DNA from: Aliiroseovarius subalbicans
Lineage (GTDB): Bacteria; Pseudomonadota; Alphaproteobacteria; Rhodobacterales; Rhodobacteraceae
Reading direction: 5' to 3'
Assembly: GCF_022678625.1 (NCBI RefSeq)
Contig: NZ_JALBYQ010000002.1
Span: 473,293-537,292, forward strand
DNA: 64,000 nt
The notes beneath the pieces were generated by a model. It worked only from the letters and a program-made list of their open reading frames with translations, made no database searches and was not told where the DNA came from. Of the stretch, positions 59,047-64,000 are shown piece by piece. Position 1 is the first letter of the stretch. Each line of letters begins with the position of its first letter. Position numbers and translations under genes: made by a program.

Positions 59047-59838
59047 ATGAACACAAACACACCGTTGAAGGCCATCCCGCACAAAACCGGACGGACGATC
59101 CTGGCCCTGATGCTGCGCGAGATGTCGTCGACCTATGGGCGCAGTGTGGCGGGGTATTTCTGGGCGTTGGCCGAACCGGTCGGTGGCATTGCAATGATGA
59201 CAATCCTGTTTTCGCTGGCCCTGACCGCGCCCGCGCTTGGGGACAATTTCCCGCTTTACTATGCGTCCGGTTTCTTGCCCTTCATCCTTTATAGCGAACT
59301 GGCCAACAAGGCGGGGCAATCGGTGCGATTCTCCAAGCCGCTGCTCTTTTACCCCGGCGTCACCTATATCGATGCGATCCTTGCGCGGGTGACGTTGAAT
59401 GCGCTGACGCAGATCATGGTGTTCGTGATTGTCGTGGCAACGATCATCGTCGGGTTCCAGATCGATGTGATCCTGGACGTACCAGCCATTGCGACGGCCT
59501 TCGCGATGGCGCTGGCGCTGGCGTTAGGGATTGGCACTCTGAACTGCTATCTCAACTGGCGATTGCCGTCATGGGAACGGATCTGGGTCATCATCAACCG
59601 CCCGCTATTCCTGATGTCCTGCGTTTTTTTCAATTTTGAAACGGTTCCGCAACCTTTTCAGGATTACCTGTGGTTCAACCCACTGATCCATGTCGTCGGC
59701 CAGATGCGACGCGGAATCTATGCAACCTATGACGCGGAGTATGTGTCGTTGAGCTATTGCTTCGGCCTGGCCGGACTGTGTCTACTTTTTGGCCTGTTGC
59801 TTTTGGGAAGATACCACCGCGACATCGTGAACGGATGA
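59047..59838 (+). CDS. kpsM: Capsule polysaccharide ABC exporter, permease (KpsM/CtrC)
   Basis: A 263-residue ABC-2 type permease with about six membrane segments. The N-terminal RTILALMLREMSSTYGRSVAGYFWALAEPVGGIAMMTILF stretch and the GLPFILYSELA-like ASGFLPFILYSELANKAGQSVRF, with FFNFETVPQPFQDYLWFNPLIHVVGQMR, are characteristic of KpsM-type proteins. It forms the transmembrane channel for capsule with KpsT. AAAAGGCATCGC favours the start at 59047; an ATG five codons upstream (59032) is possible. A glycosyltransferase gene follows after four bases. Confidence 0.9.
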   Translation: MNTNTPLKAIPHKTGRTILALMLREMSSTYGRSVAGYFWALAEPVGGIAMMTILFSLALTAPALGDNFPLYYASGFLPFILYSELANKAGQSVRFSKPLLFYPGVTYIDAILARVTLNALTQIMVFVIVVATIIVGFQIDVILDVPAIATAFAMALALALGIGTLNCYLNWRLPSWERIWVIINRPLFLMSCVFFNFETVPQPFQDYLWFNPLIHVVGQMRRGIYATYDAEYVSLSYCFGLAGLCLLFGLLLLGRYHRDIVNG

Positions 59839-59842
59839 TGCC

Positions 59843-60826
59843 ATGACGATTCACCCGGCACTTGCCCCATTCCTGGCAATCAAACCCACCGCCCGACTGC
59901 ATCTGCGGATCCTCATGGGCACCCACAACGGGGCCTCAACCTTGGCCGCACAGCTCAACAGCTTCGCCGCACAGGAGCATGAAAACTGGTCACTTTGGGC
60001 AAGTGATGATCAGTCGACCGATAGAACGGTTGATGAACTTCGGCGCTTTGCCCAAGCGCACCCGGGACGTGATATTCGCATTCTGAATGGGCCGGGCGCG
60101 GGGCTTGCCGCAAATTACCTGTCACTTCTGTGCCATCCCGACCTGCCGCCCGGACCGGTTGCCCTATCGGATCAAGATGATGTCTGGCTACCCGGCCGCC
60201 TGACCCGTGCTTTGGCCGCGATCGAAGCTGCCGAGGCCAAAGCGTCCGCAGGCACTCCAGTTCTCTATGCCAGCCGAACGATTTTGACCGACCAGATCCT
60301 GGCCCGGAAACGGCGATCTGCGCGCCTTCGTCGCCCGCCGGAGTTCGCGAATGCCCTGGTGCAGAACGTCATGTATGGCAACACCTTGGTTTTGAACCGC
60401 GCCGCGCTTGACTTGGTGCGTCGGGCCGGTGTGCAGACCGGGTTGTCGTTTCATGACTGGTGGCTGTATCTGCTGATTTCCGGCGCGGGGGGCATTTTGA
60501 TCCACGACCAGACGCCCGGCGTTCTGTACCGGCAGCATGGCAAGAACGCACTGGGGGGGCATCGCGGCGTGGTCACCGGGCTGACCCGGCTGCACAGCCT
60601 GTTGCGAGGCGGCTACGGCGACTGGATCTCCCGAAACCTTGCGGCCTTGAATGCACAACGCGCTCTGCTGACACCTGAGAGCCGCGCCCGCTTGGACGCC
60701 TTGGCCAGGTGTCAGGCGAATTCACCAATGCAACGCCTGATCGCGCTGTGCAACGCAGGAGCGTACCGGCAAACCCGGCTTCAATCTGCCCTGATCTACC
60801 TTGCGGTGCTCTTGCGACGGCTCTGA
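59843..60826 (+). CDS. Glycosyltransferase family 2
   Basis: A 327-residue GT-A-fold enzyme. ILMGTHNGASTLAAQLNSFAAQEHENWSLWASDDQSTDRT is the nucleotide-sugar-binding start, and VALSDQDDVWLPGRL holds the DxD-like metal-binding acidic cluster. The later WWLYLLISGAGGILIHDQTPGVLYRQHGKNALG segment resembles rhamnosyl/galactosyl transferases of capsule and O-antigen loci. The donor sugar is unknown. Four bases after kpsM, it is probably cotranscribed with it, and so works on the exported polysaccharide. Confidence 0.9.
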   Translation: MTIHPALAPFLAIKPTARLHLRILMGTHNGASTLAAQLNSFAAQEHENWSLWASDDQSTDRTVDELRRFAQAHPGRDIRILNGPGAGLAANYLSLLCHPDLPPGPVALSDQDDVWLPGRLTRALAAIEAAEAKASAGTPVLYASRTILTDQILARKRRSARLRRPPEFANALVQNVMYGNTLVLNRAALDLVRRAGVQTGLSFHDWWLYLLISGAGGILIHDQTPGVLYRQHGKNALGGHRGVVTGLTRLHSLLRGGYGDWISRNLAALNAQRALLTPESRARLDALARCQANSPMQRLIALCNAGAYRQTRLQSALIYLAVLLRRL

Positions 60827-61241
60827 AGCCATACCCGGATCAGTCGCAATATCCGCCGCCGTGAACAAGCTGGTGGCAAAACGGGCAAGCGCGGTTGACG
60901 GCAAACCTTCCGCGCGGTCATGAACAACGACACGGCGGATATCGCTCTGTTCTTTCTTGCCAGCTCAGACGGTCTTCCATGCCAGCTGCGCCTTCAAATT
61001 TCAGGATATTGACAAGGTGAAGCCCACCCGCGTCTTTCTGAGCCCGCCCCACGGCCCTTTACTTACACGCCCATCTCCTACGTTTTCACGAACGCTCGTA
61101 ATACAACGCGGCCCTCCGCATTGCTTGGATTGAATCAATCCGCCTCTTTCTGACCTTATTCACAAAAGCGCCCGTTAACGAATTCACAGCATTCTGAACC
61201 CCAGAAAACGCGGGGGCGCGTAAGAGGGAAAGGGTCGCGGG
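60827..61241. other. 415-base gap between glycosyltransferase and RTX genes
   Basis: I see no convincing gene. It is less GC-rich than its neighbours. An inverted repeat, AATATCCGCCG-CC-GTG (60848-60863) against CACGGCGGATAT (60931-60942), brackets 67 bases. A TTGACA at 61009-61014 lacks a good -10 partner. A 30-codon frame (MNNDTADIALFFLA..., from 60920) has no ribosome binding site. Most of it is probably the regulatory region of the RTX gene, with possible remnants of an older gene. Confidence 0.5.
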
Positions 61242-64000
61242 GTGAGTGGGATTACCTTTGTGAAAACCCATGTCGGGTCAGGATTGAATCACGCCGCAGG
61301 AGTGACGGATCTTGAGATCCACTGGGAAGGTGAAACGGCTATGCTGTATTCGACGACGGGCGCCGAAGGTGGTGGAACGTCGTTCGAGGTCACCGGCGAT
61401 GGTGCGGCCCAGATGTGTGACGAAATTGCCTTTACGTCCAGCCAGCTCACCTCTGGCAACGCGCAGATCGAGATATTGAGCGACGCGACCGACACTTATT
61501 TCGTCAGCTTCGGCGGGATGGACACGCAATTGAGTGGGCACGCCATCACCGCCTCGGGCGATTTCCAACCCGTCGACAGCCTGGCTTGGAGCGGCAGCGG
61601 CGCTGGCGGGCGTATGTCCACCATCGAAGCCGTCGAGATCAGCGGGACAACCTATGTCTACACCGCCAACATCGCCCGCGCGGGGTTGTCCGAATACGAA
61701 CTGGGTGACAACCGCCAACTTCAGATCAAGACCGACATGACGTCGATGGCAGAATTACCGGAAGGCATAGACATCGTCGATTTTGCCACGATCGAGGTGG
61801 GCGGAACGACATATCTTCTGGCCGCGTCAAATCTGCATCAGGGCGTCGTGAGCTATGAGCTCGGCCCGAACGGGCACCCGATCCAACGTGACACTTTGGG
61901 TGCGGCAGACGGCGTTGGGATCTCTTCCCCCACGGCGGTGGAATGTGCTGAGTTCGGCGGTGTTTCCTTCGTCGTGATCGCCGCAGCCGGGTCCTCGTCG
62001 TTGACCGTCCTGCAAGCGCACCCGGACGGCTCCCTGCTTCCGGTGGACCATATCATCGACAATCTTAACACTCGGTTCGACGGTGTGACCGAACTTGAAA
62101 TCGTCGAAGTCGAAGGCCGCGTCTATGTGTTGGCCGGTGGGGCAGATGACGGGATAAGCCTGTTTGTGCTGGGGCCGAACGGACAATTGATCCACGTCGA
62201 CACACTTTCCGATGACATGTCAACGGCGATGCAGAATGTCTCGGCCTTAGCAGCCGAAGCCGTGGGCGGTGCGATCCAGATCTTTGCCACCAGCGAAAGC
62301 GAAGAGGGCATCACCCAGCTGCGATTCAACCCCGGCAACATCGGCCAGACCGTCGGTGGCGACGCCGGAGGCGAGGTCTTCACGGGCACCAGCGCGGATG
62401 ATCTGTTCGACGGCGCCGGTGGGGACGACATTCTGAACGGTGGTGGTGGCGACGACATTCTGATCGACGGTGCAGGCCAGGACATTCTGACCGGAGGCAC
62501 CGGGGATGACGTGTTCGTCCTGGTCGCGGATGGAAACCACGATGTGATCACCGATTTCGACCCGACCCGGGACACGCTGGACCTGACCGGCTTCAACATG
62601 CTCTATGACATCTCGCAACTGACGATCACGCTGACCGGCTATGGTTGTGATATCCAGTTCCGCAACGAGGGGATCGAGATCCACTCGGCAAACGGTCAGC
62701 CGCTGACAGCGGGTGATTTCCAAACCACTGACATGTTATTTCTAGACCGCCCTCCGGCGGTCTATGAATACATGCCTCTGACGCTGTCCGGGTCTTCAGG
62801 CGCCGACACGCTTGAAGGTCGTAAGGGGGACGATACCCTGTTTGGCGAAGGTGGGAATGACGTTCTGATCGGGGGAGAAGGAAGTGACTATATCGACGGC
62901 GGGAGCGGAAAGGACACGGCAAGTTATGCGGGCGCCACGACTGGAGTTCAGGTGTCACTTGCTGACGGAACCAGCACCGGTGGTGCGGGCGGGGATACCC
63001 TTGTCGCTGTCGAAAGCCTGATCGGCTCTGGTCACGGGGACTCTCTGAACGGCGACCACAAAGACAACGAGATATCCGGCGGCCAGGGAAACGATGTGCA
63101 GAACGGAGGCGGTGGCAACGACACCTTGAACGGCGACGACGGCAACGACCAATTGAACGGCGAAGAGGGGAATGATCAGCTCAACGGCGGCACCGGTAAC
63201 GACATCTTGAATGGCGGAAAAGGGGCGGATGTTCTGAACGGCGGCGATGGCGTCGACACGGCCAGCTATGCGGGCGAAACATCGGCGATCACGGTCAATC
63301 TGGGCAACGGTTTCGGGTCCGGCGCGGCGACAGGCGATAGCTGGATCGCGATCGAAAACATATCCGGCACGACCCACGCCGATACCCTGTTTGGCAATGC
63401 CGTCGACAACGTTTTGTCTGGTGGGGATGGCGGCGACATTTTGAGCGGTGGCGGTGGGGCGGACACGCTGTATGGCAATACGGGTCAGGATGTTCTTTTT
63501 GGCGGTGCTGGTGCGGATATTTTGGTTGGCGGGGCTGGCGATGACGTTCTGGACGGCGGGGCGTCGACGGATCAGTTGATGGGGGGTGCCGGGGCCGACG
63601 TGATGGACGGGGGTGAGAACTCGGACGTGATGTTGGTGGATGGCACCGACATTGTGACGGACACCGGCGGCGTCGGCTATGACAAGGCGCAGATCATCGA
63701 CGCTGCGGGCGCGACCCTGGACCTGTCAGCCTGGAGCGGGGTCGAGCGGGTGAACGGCCACACCGGCGACGACGTGATCGACGCTGGCGGCTATGGTGCC
63801 GGTTTGCTTTTGTTCGGCGCGGGCGGCGACGATACGCTGACTGGCACCGACCAGATCGACGTGTTGATCGGCGGCACGGGCAACGACACGCTGAACGGCG
63901 GCGCGGGTAACGACTGGCTGCTAGGCAGCACCGGCGATGACGTGATGGACGGGGGCGACGGCAGCGACGTCATGTTCATTGGCGAAAGCGGCGACGCGGT
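61242..64000 (+). CDS. Large RTX calcium-binding protein with N-terminal beta-propeller (3' truncated)
   Basis: The frame runs open from GTG 61242 (after AGAGGGAAAGGG) to the window edge, giving at least 919 residues. The first 370 residues contain repeated VEVGGTTYLLAAS...VSYELGPNGHP-like units of about 50 residues, suggesting a beta-propeller. From about residue 376, glycine-rich nonapeptides (GGDDILNGGGGDD, GGNDTLNGDDGND) form RTX beta-rolls that bind calcium. These alternate with modules such as DTASYAGATTGVQVSLADG and DTASYAGETSAITVNLGNG. No signal peptide; a C-terminal type I secretion signal is expected beyond the window. The role could be adhesin, S-layer or enzyme. Confidence 0.9.
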   Translation, partial: MSGITFVKTHVGSGLNHAAGVTDLEIHWEGETAMLYSTTGAEGGGTSFEVTGDGAAQMCDEIAFTSSQLTSGNAQIEILSDATDTYFVSFGGMDTQLSGHAITASGDFQPVDSLAWSGSGAGGRMSTIEAVEISGTTYVYTANIARAGLSEYELGDNRQLQIKTDMTSMAELPEGIDIVDFATIEVGGTTYLLAASNLHQGVVSYELGPNGHPIQRDTLGAADGVGISSPTAVECAEFGGVSFVVIAAAGSSSLTVLQAHPDGSLLPVDHIIDNLNTRFDGVTELEIVEVEGRVYVLAGGADDGISLFVLGPNGQLIHVDTLSDDMSTAMQNVSALAAEAVGGAIQIFATSESEEGITQLRFNPGNIGQTVGGDAGGEVFTGTSADDLFDGAGGDDILNGGGGDDILIDGAGQDILTGGTGDDVFVLVADGNHDVITDFDPTRDTLDLTGFNMLYDISQLTITLTGYGCDIQFRNEGIEIHSANGQPLTAGDFQTTDMLFLDRPPAVYEYMPLTLSGSSGADTLEGRKGDDTLFGEGGNDVLIGGEGSDYIDGGSGKDTASYAGATTGVQVSLADGTSTGGAGGDTLVAVESLIGSGHGDSLNGDHKDNEISGGQGNDVQNGGGGNDTLNGDDGNDQLNGEEGNDQLNGGTGNDILNGGKGADVLNGGDGVDTASYAGETSAITVNLGNGFGSGAATGDSWIAIENISGTTHADTLFGNAVDNVLSGGDGGDILSGGGGADTLYGNTGQDVLFGGAGADILVGGAGDDVLDGGASTDQLMGGAGADVMDGGENSDVMLVDGTDIVTDTGGVGYDKAQIIDAAGATLDLSAWSGVERVNGHTGDDVIDAGGYGAGLLLFGAGGDDTLTGTDQIDVLIGGTGNDTLNGGAGNDWLLGSTGDDVMDGGDGSDVMFIGESGDA

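Noticed and set aside
62400..64000. Repetitive DNA that might be mistaken for a CRISPR array or satellite
   Set aside because: The repeats are nine-codon periodic and translate to RTX nonapeptides in one open frame; there are no identical repeats with unique spacers.
1..64000. tRNA or rRNA genes
   Set aside because: No T-loop (GGTTCGANTCC) with matching acceptor arms and no rRNA segment was noticed on either strand.
1..64000. Prophage, insertion sequence or integrated element
   Set aside because: No integrase, transposase, phage structural gene or terminal repeats; gene content and packing are uniform core genome up to the surface region.

Overview
The window is chromosomal DNA from an alphaproteobacterium, most likely a marine Rhodobacterales (Roseobacter-type) species. 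The evidence is the high GC content, densely packed genes with many ATGA/TGATG overlaps, frequent TTG/GTG starts, and family content typical of that group: a TrcR (DUF1013) regulator, COQ9, an SMC of about 1,150 residues starting at the conserved FSKLRLNGFKSF segment, dapA-trmO-smpB opposite a soluble lytic transglycosylase, secreted YbjN-like proteins and a large RTX protein. I see no tRNA or rRNA gene, CRISPR array, insertion sequence, phage gene or plasmid origin. It reads as ordinary core genome that ends in a cell-surface region.

Layout. 1-12.5 kb: the end of a MalY-type C-S lyase with an L,D-transpeptidase, a glutathionyl-hydroquinone reductase, smpB-trmO-dapA opposite slt, a drug/metabolite exporter with mnmD, a divergent FAD oxidoreductase, a MaoC hydratase, a VOC protein, an FMN reductase and an unassigned multipass membrane protein. 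12.5-22 kb: a small lipoprotein, a GNAT acetyltransferase, smc, two tandem secreted YbjN-like proteins, an unrecognised protein, an MltB-type transglycosylase, and cobC-cobD for cobalamin side-chain assembly. 22-33 kb: a degenerate receiver protein, a tightly coupled HAD / ornithine-cyclodeaminase-like / phytanoyl-dioxygenase-like / hydrolase operon, rpiB, rpsU with its own promoter and terminator, coq9-quinone reductase-MAPEG, a 52-residue membrane protein, RNase T2, trcR with a strong terminator, and an SDR reductase. 33-46 kb: an alpha-2-macroglobulin/pbpC pair, a soluble hybrid histidine kinase, yaaA-recQ and yggT. 46-57 kb: a thioesterase, an MFS-mepA-phytase-like run, yhhQ, a structured RNA region ahead of arfB, a class III aminotransferase/phospholyase with its kinase, pncA-pncB and trhO. 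57-64 kb: ABC-type capsule export genes (kpsT, kpsE, kpsM), a glycosyltransferase, a 415-base gap, and a large RTX protein that runs off the end.

Several themes recur. Cell-wall enzymes are common: L,D-transpeptidase, two lytic transglycosylases, PBP1C with its macroglobulin, and MepA. So are tRNA-modification and ribosome-rescue functions: TrmO, MnmD, TrhO, the queuosine-precursor transporter YhhQ, SmpB and ArfB. The right end is built for surface display: capsule export next to a calcium-binding protein expected to leave by type I secretion.

The least explained signal is at 50.68-50.97 kb, between yhhQ and arfB. It contains an 11-bp perfect inverted repeat, a TTGACA hexamer, a 13-codon reading frame whose near-perfect Shine-Dalgarno sequence is locked in a 17-bp long-range helix, several further hairpins and a rho-independent terminator. 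I read it as an unrecognised structured RNA or attenuator in front of a ribosome-rescue gene. All functional assignments rest on sequence inspection and knowledge of the families; no database search was run.
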